DNA of 64,000 bases, from contig OZ017796.1 in assembly GCA_963969395.1 (NCBI GenBank), positions 34,028,243 through 34,092,242 on the forward strand. Reading direction: 5' to 3'. Source of the DNA: Pseudoscleropodium purum. Taxonomy: Eukaryota; Streptophyta; Bryopsida; Hypnales; Brachytheciaceae. Positions 23,226 through 34,262 of this stretch are shown here, one piece after another (position 1 is the stretch's first letter; each line of letters opens with the position of its first letter). The position numbers and the translations under genes are program-made. The notes under the pieces are model-generated. The model worked only from the letters and a program-made list of their open reading frames with translations, made no database searches and was not told the DNA's origin.

Positions 23226-25290
23226 GTAGAAAGAAGATATTTTGTCAATCTAATTACTTACCAAGTCATTAGATATTTAACTTCAAAAGTTTTGAATTTT
23301 CATTCTCTTCCTTCCAAGCTTGTGTAGATAAGAGGTCAAATTTAAATTCTATTGGGTTTTAACAATATTTGAAAACTAGATACTATAGTGTTGAAATTTG
23401 AAAGATGTAAATTGTTTTTTAAAAAGTTTTATGAAAATTAGTTGTTTTCTTTGTGTAAATATTAAAAATATAACAGCATAATACATATAAATTTTAATAA
23501 TATAAAATGTTTCAAATTTGGAATCTTTTTATAAATTCTTAAATACAATTTTGATTTTTTTAAGTGCTTGAAAATAATTTGTATTGTTTTGGTTTCAAAG
23601 TATATTATATTTAGTTCAAAACACACTAGTAAGTGTAGACAATTATTTTGGATCTTCAATTGACTCTTATAAAGGTTAATTGTACATTTGAATGAAATTG
23701 GGTGGCAAAATTGCAGGTCATTTGTTAAAAAAATTTGGAATAATCCTTTTGGATTTATATAGATTGTAAATTCATTTATTATATCATTTATTATACTATT
23801 AGCAATAAGAATTTCAATAAGATACTAAATTGTCATCAAATTTACAAAATTGTCTATCTAACACTATTAAAGATAATTGTCATTATTAGACATTTAAAAA
23901 ATATCCAATTTCTTGTTTTTTAAGGTGCCAATATTTTTAATTCTATTTTTATAAATTTGAATGATAATAGAATGTGATAATTTCAAAAATCAATATCATT
24001 TCCTTTACATGTAGGAACTTAGGTAGGAATTTTGCAAAAACTTTGATGCTTTTAGGACTTTACCACACTATCAAAACTAATTCTTTTTGTGGCCTATCTT
24101 TAAACAATTTGAATAAATAATATCAAAACTATTCAAGATATTTGTTTTAATTTTGAATGTCAATGTTATTTTTAAGCTTTATCATAATATCACAAATAGA
24201 GTAGACATGAACTCTATTTTAAATTTAGAAGGCAACAAAGGTAACTATTTTTCTTATATTTTGTATAAACTAAAAGAATATTTTTCCCAATTTCTATACA
24301 ATGAAAAAATTAAATGATGTAAGTTGGATGTAAAATTCATGCACCAATTGTTGAGCATTACTTTTCTTTTTTATCCTTCACTAAAAAAATGATATTTAAC
24401 AGAATTATTGTATTTGACACCCTAGCTTTATCCCCTTCCTAATGAATTATTCTATATTCATTTAGAAATAACACATATTAATGTATAGAAAATGGCTATT
24501 TTTGTCTCCTTTTTAAGTTTGAATGAGATATTTTACACCTTATCTTGACTTGGGCTTAGATGTAGTAAATCCTATGTATAAAACCACACATAAAAGTGAC
24601 ATAGAGTACCTTCTAGTTTGTACAAAAATAATCTCACCGTCACAATCAAATATTTATAGACTATAATACACCAAATGTTTTCCATACCTTAAAGTTAATT
24701 AAGTTGCTTGTTTTGTTTTGATATGTTTGTTTTGTTTATTTCATTGAGATCTTCTAAATTGTGCATTCTTGGTGCCATTAGAAAGCCTACAACAAAGAGC
24801 GGCGCATGAGCTTTGTTTCATGACATTTGCACCTATGGTGTAAGAGTTATAAATTTTAAATTATTCTAAAATTTTAAAAATTACTTTTATTTTTATATTT
24901 ATTGTGGCAATGACATTGACAAAAGGCACACTAATCCATTTTGAACAATCATGTTGGTGAACCTAACAAATTCTCAAAATTAGTGCAAGTTCTTGATATT
25001 ACCATAGTGTCACTCTAATTAAATTAACTAGTGTAATAATTTTCCCAAGAAGAAAAGAAATATCCCATCAAGCATTCAATGCTCTATTATTAAAAATATT
25101 TTTGCAATCCATTCTTGTGCTGCGCTCCTCCAAAAGGAAACCGCTGCATGAGTGCATGTTGCTCATTAGGGCCTACGAATGAATTTGCTCTCATAAATAT
25201 AAAATAATGATCACCAACAGGAACATCACACCACTAACTGACCGTGAAAGCCTAGTCTACGAAGCCACTTGGAAAGTGTACTCCCCAAGC
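23226..25290. other. Very AT-rich intergenic DNA
   Basis: I find no supported gene, RNA or transposon end here. Frames are short and of AT-driven composition. Confidence 0.5.
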
Positions 25291-25299
25291 AACAAGAGC

Positions 25300-26542
25300 G
25301 TCACAACGGGCAGGGCAGTCCCAAAATAAAATCCCCGGACTCCGAAGTGGCAGAGTGGGGCAAAAATATTTGAACTGGAATTAAGTTACCCCCAAACACT
25401 AGGATAAGTCCCAGCACCACTCCCAGTGCCCGCCCAGTCGCGACGGACGTCCAACGAAACCGAACGAACCGCCCACGCTCCGTCGCGCTTCCGTCTGTGG
25501 TCCGTCCGAGCCTGAGGACGACGGGGAGGGGAGCAAAAGCGCCGGGACCCAAAGGCGCGGATGGCGTGGCAGCGGGTCGAAGGTTCTGGAGCCAACGAAT
25601 GGCGGCCAGGTCAGCCAGGTCAGTCGGGCGGGAAGCGCGAAGGTTCCCCACGGTGGTGCGGGGTGCAAGGCCTACGCCCGCGCCGGCTACGCGGACTACT
25701 TAATGCGGGGGAGCGAGCGCTCCAGGGTACCAGAGAGGGAGGGCGAGAGGGGCAGACGATGGTTGTGCGTTTGCTGCTGTTCGTTGGATTCGTCGTCGTC
25801 GTCTTTCTTTGCCGCAGTGGCGCGGTAGTTTAGTTTTGGGCGGTAGTTTGGAAAGGAAAGGCCAAAGGAAGGGAAGGAAGGGGAAACGGGCGGGCGGGCT
25901 AGGGTGGCCGACGCACGACGAGAGCTTGCCGCGGATGCGAGGCGGGCTTCTTCGTTGCTGGCGATCCAGGGTTTGGGCAAACCCTAGCCTCGCGCTTCTT
26001 CTTCTTCGCCACATTTGCTGCTTCTCGAGCTTCTCGCTCCCGCTATATAGATCGGACTTCTCCTGGCCGTGACTATCACAGGTTCGGCTCATCTCGCCGT
26101 AGGCTCGGGAGACCGTAGTTGCCTTTTTTCCTTCCTCTTTGTCTTGCTCGCTTCGTATGGTTGCGGCGGCTTGCGCCGTTGTGACTTTCTGTTTGCGATT
26201 GGGGGTGCGGGGAGGGATTGGGCTCACGGGAGGGAGCGATGTTGTCTCGGAGGGTTGAGATCCGGTTTGTCGGTTGTTTTTAGAGTCGTGGTGGTGCTTT
26301 TATTTTTTGGTTCTTGGTGGGAGGGAAGGACGGACGTTTTGAGGTTCATTTCAGACGTTCTGTGGTGGTCTCAGGGGGAGGTTAGGGGGTGAGACTGTTC
26401 GTATTAAAGGCTGGTGCATGTGTGCTGATTGGTGATATGTTCACAGAGGTTGTGGTTGAGAGAGCTCTTGTCGGCGCTTGCCGGCTTTCGATGAACTGGT
26501 GAAGGACGGGGCTCCGTGGTGCCTCCCGCTTTGGCCGCATGC
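25300..26542 (+). promoter_or_regulatory. GC-rich promoter and 5' leader of the GTE gene
   Basis: Composition jumps to GC-rich from about 25300. A telo-box AAACCCTAG lies at 25979-25987, followed by a CT-rich tract and TATATAG at 26044-26050, a plausible core promoter. Transcription would then start near 26075-26085. ATGs occur in the leader, including a three-codon upstream frame ATG-AAC-TGG-TGA at 26491-26502, 40 bases before the main start. GTTCACAG ending near 26446 could be the acceptor of a leader intron. Frames on both strands between 25300 and 26230 are open because of GC content and are not called. Confidence 0.55.
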
Positions 26543-29500
26543 ATGGCGTCGGCGCTTCTTCACACTCATGAGCGTCAGAGCAACCCGTACTCTCTCGGTT
26601 CTGACGACATGATGAAGAAAGGCCCGAAGATGGCGAAGCTCGGCACGGACGTCTCGAACGACCTTCGCGTTTTGAAACGGAAGTCTATGAGCTTGAACCA
26701 CGACTATGTGCAGGGAGCACCGGCGGTGGTAACCGTGGATCTGGCGAAGCTTTCCAGGGAGCAGAGGAGTGAGTTAAGAAAAAAGCTGAAGCGAAGCATT
26801 GAGGAAGTCAGAACGGTTGGCTCTAAGATTGACACGTGGTTGGACGTTCTTCATAAGGGAAAGGTGGAGACAACTGCTTTGAAATCGGATTCTAAACACC
26901 ACACGCACAGTAGTGAGGCTAAATCTTTGAGAGCGGATGATAATGGGCAGGGCAGGAAGGATGTCGCGTCTGTGGTATCAGACCCGGCGTCGTCCTCGGG
27001 TGAGACTCCCCGGGATATGCCGAAAGAGATGTCTCAGAGGGAAGCCAGGTTAGCTCGGCAGCCGAGTGTTTTGGTTCCGGAAGCCTCAGCTGGGACACCC
27101 AGTGAGAAAACGAAGCGGACTCCCAAGGCCAACCCTGTATACCAGAACGATTTCGTGTCTGGGAAGGATAAGATGCCTCCTCCTGAGAAACCGAAGCCGA
27201 AGAAGATGCTGACAGGTAGAGGGGAAAATAAGGATCCTAGAAGGCAAAAGGTCGAAGCTGCACGCTCGAAGAGAATGGCCGATATGCTTAAGCAGTGTAC
27301 TACTTTACTCAGGAAACTGATGTCGCATAAGCATGGATGGGTGTTCAATGATCCCGTGGACGCAGAGAAGCTGGGACTTCATGATTACCACCAGATCATT
27401 ATGAAGCCTATGGATCTTGGGACAATCAAGAAGAAACTGCAATCAAAGCATTATCCTTCGCCTGCGGAGTTTGCCGATGATATTCGGTTGACTTTCGCGA
27501 ACGCTATGACTTACAATCCTAAGGGGCATGACGTTTATGTCATGGCAGAGTTGCTTAAAAATATGTTCGAAGATTGGTGGAAGAACATGACCAAGAAGTT
27601 AGAGGATGAGAAGAAACGAGCTGACAGAGAGGAGGAAATGTTGGCGAATGATGATGACTCATTTGAAGACGCTATGGATCTTAAGCGAGGTGAAAGAGAT
27701 CTACATTCATTGACCAGAGGAAAGTCGAGCTCGAGAATGGCCTCCCAACCCAAACCTCGGCCGGATGAGATTGGCAAGAGACCGATGACATTTGAAGAGA
27801 AGAGGAAATTAAGTGTGAACTTAGAGAGGCTTCCAGGGGATAAGCTGGAACGTATTGTACAGATTATCAAGAAAAGAAATCCAGATCTGGGGCAGAATGA
27901 GGATGAAATAGAGGTCGATATCGACTCTTTTGACAATGATACTCTTTGGGAATTAGATCGATTTGTAACTAATTACATGAAGAGCAGAGGGAAGAAAGCG
28001 AAGTCGAAGACTCAAACTCACCGTGGAGATTTTCAGGTTTGCTTGTTATGCCTTGCCTGCCTAAGCTTAGACTCGGCGCTTTCCCACCGGCGTTGCCATG
28101 AGATCGTTGTCTTTTCTACAGCTCCTGGTTGGAAAGATTTCTATCTGCCTGCTTCTGTACTGCTCTCCTAGTTGACTGACTGCATTGTGAAATGTTGGTA
28201 GTCGCGGGGATTTTGTGGGTATTACATCATGTTCTGCTGTGATTTTTACTTGCAGGCAACTGTACCGGCTGAAAACGCAGTGAGGAAATCTCGACCAGGT
28301 GAGGCCTTTACTTCTCTCTGAATTCATCTCATCGAATATCTAGAATTTTAATTGAGAGGAGAAATCCGTCTTCGTGCAACGCATTGATGTGGCTTTGTTG
28401 CTTTCTTCAGGCGGGGATGCTGGAGAAAAAGATGTAGATATTGACGACGATCTGGCACCAACGAAATTCGCCCCTGTAGTTATTGACAAGGGCAGAGAGT
28501 CCAGCAGCTCTGGCAGTGATAGCAGCGATTCTGGAAGTTCTGACAGTGGTAAGTTGATGGTTATGAGCTGGCATGTTCTTGTTTCTTTCTGATGACATCC
28601 TCTCTCTTTTTATGATTTCCTTTTTTGCTATTTGTTCCTCCTTAGAGCGTCACATATCTTAGAGAATCAGATCTTGACTAGGGTTGTTCCATATTGGGGA
28701 CCCTTCTTGTTTAAAGTTCATTATCACTGTTATTTTTTATTTGATCGTTGCTTCGAATAGGGTATTGATGACGTTTTCTGATCTTACAGATTCTGATTCC
28801 GGAAGTTCATCGGGGAGTGAGTCTGATGCCGAGGATGGCCAAACAGCTGGTGCTGGACCTAAAGCATCACATGATAAGGTGTGAATGAGGCTCTAAATAA
28901 ATACGACATCATACAGACTTGGAAAGACCATGACCTTTGGTAGTTTCATGTAATAATTCTAGCTTAGCTCATGGTCTTTCCTTGGCTTAGTTGTGGTTCC
29001 TTGCTTGGCAGCCATTTTACTTTTCCTTGCAGCAGGCTATCTGCCTGCTCTGAAGATATTGGTTCTCTAGCTTTGGCTTTAGTTCAAGTCAGGAGGGCTT
29101 GCCAGTGTGTCCTACTTTGAACTTACTGTGGGAGAGGAGGCTGAAACATGCCAGTCCATTGCGGATTGTCCACCGCAACCGCTGCAGGACCTTGTGGGTA
29201 CAGACCCTGTGTGCGAGACAAGAGACAGCCCTCCTCCAGTGCCAGAGGCGACGAAAAGTGGGTTCTCTATAGCCTGCGCGTGCTAGTTTAGTGTCCTATA
29301 ATTGTTGAGGATATGACTGAATATGTGACGCTCCTATTAGTGTGCTTCTTTATTTTCTTTCCCTTCGCTTTGTTCAAAGCATGCCTTGTAGAATCAGTCT
29401 TGTAGCACTTGAGTGTCCGGGTATAGGCGGTTCCCTACGTGGTGCGTTGAAGAGTTTCATAAAAGCTTCTTACCGTGGCACAGCTTAATTTTCACACGTT

Positions 29501-30935
29501 TTGGATGTTCGTGTCAAGTCATTCATTGGGCACATTTAAACTTACCTAAATCCTTCGTCTCTTCTAGTTGAACCGTTCTTGTTACTCAATATCTGTGGAA
29601 TTGATTTGTTAAATCTACAGTATACTCAAGGAACCCTTTTTGTTTACAGAGAATGATACTGTGACACACGAGGATACTCCTTCCGACAGACCGGCTTTGC
29701 AAGAGAGGAGTCCCCCAGCAAGGCAAGTTTCACCCGAGAAGCAGCTACGAGCTGCACTACTGAAAGGGAGATTTGCGGACTTGATAGTTAAATCCCAGGA
29801 AAAGTCGCTTCCAGACAACAAGGTAATTCTTTGAGGATCATTTATTCTTGAGAACTTAAATTTGTGATCCTTTGTGCTATTAAGTAAAAACCTATCTTCA
29901 TTAAATCGTTTTTACCTTGGTGTGACAGAATGACAAAGTGGATCCAGAGAAGTTGAAGAGAGATCGTGAAGACCTGGAGAGAAGACAAAGAGAGGGTAAG
30001 TTCCCTCCATGTGTTTCCGGTGGAATCATTGCATATTCTGTTCTATTCAGCCTGCGATGTGTGCCGAAGGCAGAGTCTGAGGATTTTGGGCGCTTTCCCT
30101 GCAGAGAAAGCAAGACTGCATGCTGAAGCAAAGGCAGCTGAAGTTACCAAGCGGAAGGCCGAAGCAGAGGCTGCTCTTCTTGAGAAGCAAAAGAGGGAGG
30201 TGGAACGTGAAGAAGCTCGTCGGGCTCTGCAGAGGGTACTACTCTTTGACCTCAATTATTCTGAACCCTCTCTATTTGTGCTGCCTTGAGTTCAGATGGA
30301 CTTCCAAATGAATTGATGAGCATGTATTGTACTTGAGATGTGAAAATTTTCCAGTCATATTAATACACAACATCCCGTGGATGGGTTGTTTCATAATGGA
30401 ATGTATTATTAGAGACGGTCGATTGGAATGGTATTTTGTTCAGAGGTGGTATTGAAGTGAATCTCAGAATGAATGCATATATCACTTAGCTATTTCTCAC
30501 TGATCACCTAGTTATCATTTATCATTCGTTGATTTTCTCCTGATGTTTTAGCCATGATGTATTGGGCTGGTGCAGATGGAGAGAACTGTGGAGATTGATG
30601 AGAATAGTGCAATACTAAATGACTTGGAGAGGCTCAAGTCTGGTCCCTTGGAGTCTATGCTGGGATCTGTGCATGATGCAGGCAACCGCGAGGAGGGCTC
30701 TCCTGATGGGTCATCAACAATTGCCCTTCAAGGTGGCAGCAACCCTCTGGAGCAATTGGGTCTGTTCATGAGGGATGATGAGGAAGACGATGATGAGTAT
30801 AATGATAAACCCCATGATGATGAGGATGAGGAGATGGGCGGAGAGTCCGGTCAAATTACGAAGACAGGAGCTGCTGGGGATGAAGAAGCAGTGGATGTAG
30901 AAGATGTAGAAGATGGGGAAATTGACGTTGACTAG
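26543..30935 (+). CDS. GTE: GTE-type bromodomain-NET transcriptional regulator (BET-like)
   Basis: There are eight coding exons: 26543-28036, 28256-28298, 28411-28548, 28790-28878, 29652-29822, 29929-29995, 30105-30235 and 30576-30935. Splice sites are GT-AG and the phases join to 830 residues. A bromodomain spans about 243-345 (VFNDPVDAEKLGLHDYHQII, then MKPMDLGTIKKKL). N325 in YNP is the acetyl-lysine-contacting Asn. A NET domain lies at about 414-483 (RPMTFEEKRKLSVNLERLPG). Next come a Ser/Asp-rich linker in exons 3-4 and a Lys/Glu/Ala coiled coil in exons 6-8 (AEAKAAEVTKRKAEAEAALL). An acidic tail ends the protein. Long coiled coils after NET are typical of the plant GTE8-GTE12 group. GTE proteins read acetylated histones in the nucleus. 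ATG at 26543 is chosen because the frame upstream has no ATG, only a GTG. Confidence 0.93.
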
Positions 30936-32004
30936 ATGTTGGCGGTTCGTTAGTCTGCACCATATCTTCTATGGGCGACTTTTGCAACAGTTATGTGTTG
31001 TGCAGGGGGTTTATTTTGTTCCTTCCTGCAATAGACGAGAAAAAAGGTAGAGTAAGGAGCTAGCAGAGCTTTGAACCTTCTGAGAATACGTTGGTCTCGG
31101 AGTCTGCAGGCATTGTACAATGGTTAAAAGTGCAGAAGACATCCCAGGATTGTAGGAACTTATTGAAGGAAAGGAAATTAGTGGGTCTGGTCTTTTGTGA
31201 AAAGGAAATGAAAACAAAAAATTGAAAGCAAAATCGATACGGTTTCTTACGAACTGACGTTATTTTCGCACGACTGTTTTTTCGTGAGGGGAATACTTCC
31301 GTCCTCGATGTTGTCAAAGAAAGCAGTGATGATATGTGCTCTTTGACGGCCTTGTGAAAGGGTTTTTTGCCCAAATGGCCTTGTGAAAGTTCTGATTTTA
31401 TCGAAGTTTGATGTTTGAGAAAGTGACGTTCATTTGTTCTCTTCGTGCATGATGTTATGTTCCGTAAGGAAACGCTCTAAGTCCACTGCATGCGGTGAGA
31501 TATTTCATGCGATTCAAAATAGAATGTAGCTATTTGAGCATTCATTCTGTACATTGAATGTAGCCTTCTTTCCTTCCGGATGCGATGGTTGATAAGTGCA
31601 AGTCACTCGATATTTTCTGGAACGATTCGGTTTCCAATTTGGGATGCGCAGTGTCCCAAGTGTCGCAGAAGTTCTACACAAATGCCGCTCCTTGTGCGAA
31701 GAAGTTCCAGCTGAAACCAGATGAAAGGTTCCTTGTTCTCGTTCATTTAAGCGGGAGTACTGGAGTACACAGATGGAGTGAAAATCAATGTTATGGAGTA
31801 CTTGTTACTGTTTTTTTGCCCTGTAGAGAAATGGAAATTAGTAATATGCAAAAAAATATATAAAAATGTGGAGAATTTCTCTATTTCCTGTGAATTTTCG
31901 AAGTCTATTGGAACAAACTTCAAGGTGTTCAATAAGGGCATGTTTGAAGTGTCTTTGTGTGCATCTTTTTCCCATGTAGTTTGATGTATAGTAGATCCAT
32001 CCGG
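30936..32004. other. 3' flank of the GTE gene
   Basis: No further gene is recognised. The GTE 3' UTR occupies the first part. The remainder is single-copy-looking AT-rich DNA. Confidence 0.45.
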
Positions 32005-32259
32005 AAAGAATTCCACTTATGTTTATCATCTCATGTTATATAAGAATTCTACTTACATTTATCACTTCATGTTAAATAAAATCTATTGATTTGAAAAAAC
32101 ACTCCAAGTAGGGTAGGACAACCCCAAAAGATCTGTTAATAAGAATTCCACTTATGTTTTTATCACTTCATGTTAAATAAAATCTATCAATCCAAAAAGC
32201 ACTCCAAGTAGGATAGGACGACCTGAAAAAATCTCCAATACAAATTTATCACCCCATAC

Positions 32260-33158
32260 TTAACCCCTAAAGGACCAAGGCCATTTTTTTGCCCCAAAAC
32301 ACTCAAAACTGCCATTTCTACGGTAAAAGGTAAAAAAATAATTTAATTGGTTTTTTTTCACATCTAACCATAGGATCTTACACCTAAATATTATGAAAAT
32401 GTGTGGAAAAAATTTCAGAATTTTTAACCACACAGATTGCATTATATCTGCGTTTAAAGTGGAAAAAACAAAATTTTCAGCACATTTGTAGGACTAGATT
32501 TTTTAACTTTGAACATTTTTAACTTTAATTTAAACTACATCATTTTGAGCTTTAAATCTTTATGGGATAAAATTGAGTTGATAATTTAGAAAAAATCCAA
32601 AATATTCAAAAAAACTTGATTTGTATTCTTTAAAAAATTGCTAAATAGAAGAAGGTACAAGATAGAAGGAAAATCTAAAATATTCATATCCCTAAAATGA
32701 AATTAAAATGCACTAATCCCAATAGTGAGATTGCTTGAGCAAGAATGATTGACCATGTGAAATTTTTTTTTTTAAATTAAAAAAATTGCATTCAGAAATA
32801 AATCCTACAAGTTATTTTTTCAAGAAGGTACTCTAATTGTCCAAAAAACAAGATTGTCAATAACTTTTTCATAAAAAAATCCAAATGGAATGAATCAAAG
32901 CTTCACATGTACACAAAAATATAATATATGAGGAAAAAATTTAAACTTCCAAAATTTTATTTGATGCCCCCCATCCCCTATTTTGAGCTTATTTGGGTAT
33001 AACTTTTGTTTCCAAACACTAATTGAAAAAAAAATTATATTACCATGAAGCTAATCAATTTCTCTATCTTCAAAAAATAAGAAAAAAATTTCAGCCCGTA
33101 GGTACCTACCCGAAATCCCATTTGTCCCCCAAAGGAACAATGATTCTTTAGGGGTTCA
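32260..33158 (+). mobile_element. TTAA-type (piggyBac-like) element C1, about 0.9 kb
   Basis: TTAA (32260-32263) is followed by CCCCTAAAGGACCAAGGCC. The far end reads TTCTTTAGGGG followed by TTCA, a one-base variant of TTAA. The interior includes CTAACCATAGGATCTTACAC, shared with the other members, and no transposase frame. The flanks join to ATACTTAATGAAAT, and the related words GTGCTTAATGAAAT occur uninterrupted at 34250. Confidence 0.75.
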
Positions 33159-33238
33159 TGAAATCCGAAAAAGCACTCCAAGTAGGGTAGGACAACCCCA
33201 AAAGATCTCCAATAAGAATTCCACTTACGTTTATCATG

Positions 33239-34171
33239 TTAACCCCTAAAGTTCCTTGACTATATTTTCACTAAAAACTCTCCAAAACTGCCATTTTTAG
33301 GAGAAGTAACCAAAAAAATTAAAAAACATTTTTGGACAAATCCAACCATAGGATCTTGTATTATGATAATCTTAAAAGATGTGGAAAGAATTTCAGAAAT
33401 TTTCATCATATAGATTGCAAGATATTAGCATTTAAAGTGACAAAAAGCCTTTTTTTTGGCCCTTCAAAAAATCGGGCAACTTGCACTTCACAAGGTCACA
33501 TTTGTATGAAAAAATGTTCAAAATGGTTGCAACTCTTTGGATTCATTCTTCAAGGCAAGTTGGCTACATGCTTGAAAAATTTTAGATCATTCGGAATTGT
33601 ACAACATATAAGAAAAAAATAGTGAGTAGAAAGAAGTAGAGAATGAATCAAAACACTAAATTGTTAATAATTTAGTTATGAAATTGAAAGATTCCAATCC
33701 CAATGGTTGTAATGTTATAATAAATAATCTTCACCTAATATTTTTATTTTTTTCCAAAAATATTGAAAATTGAGTTCAATAAAGAACTTCAAAGTTTATT
33801 TTGGAGTAGAGAATCCATAACTACCCGCAAACTAAAACTCCTCATAACTTTTGACTCATTAATCAAAATGGAATGATTCAAAACTTTTTGTGCATATACA
33901 TAATTAGAAATTTAATTTCAAATTTTTATTTTTGAAGAAAGTGATTTTTTCAAATCTGCTCAAACTGCCCGAGTTGAGAAACAAACTACATATTAGGCCA
34001 TAACTTTTGGCTCATATTTCCAAATATCCTGAAATTTGTGCATATAAAAGATATTCCTTGTTCATACCTTCTATTAAAATTTGGGCCAAAAATATGGAAA
34101 TCTCTGCTCACATGCACCTGCTCTAAAAAGTTATGTTGCCAAAAAATGCACCTTGGTCCTTTAGGGGTTAA
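33239..34171 (+). mobile_element. TTAA-type (piggyBac-like) element C2, 0.93 kb
   Basis: A perfect TTAA lies on each side (33239-33242 and 34168-34171). The ends are CCCCTAAAGTTCCTTGACTA and CCTTGGTCCTTTAGGGG. The joined flanks read CATG-TTAA-ATAAAA, identical to uninterrupted repeat units at about 32070 and 32170. This is direct evidence of insertion at TTAA with duplication of only those four bases. Interior homology to 47516-48431 runs through most of the length. Confidence 0.85.
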
Positions 34172-34262
34172 ATAAAAATTATTGATCCAAAAAGCACTCC
34201 AAATAGAGTAGGACAACCTAAAAAGATCTCCAATACAAAATTATTACCCTGTGCTTAATGAA

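Larger units (their letters stand above)
32005..34262. repeat. 100-bp tandem repeat interrupted by two TTAA elements
   Basis: The unit contains AGAATTCCACTTATGTTTAT, then CATGTTAAATAAAATC, then GCACTCCAAGTAGGGTAGGA. It occurs at 32005-32259, 33159-33238 and 34172-34262. The period is 100 bases, measured from CACTCCAAGTAGG near 32100 to the next copy near 32200. Removing the two insertions restores a continuous array of about four units. Confidence 0.8.

Noticed and set aside
25700..26227. 175-codon minus-strand frame in the GTE promoter
   Set aside because: It lies in GC-rich leader DNA opposite the telo-box and TATA region. Several overlapping frames are open there on both strands, and composition is Arg/Ser/Pro from GC content only.
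27535..27936. 133-codon minus-strand frame
   Set aside because: It is antisense to the bromodomain-NET part of GTE, a shadow of the real coding strand.
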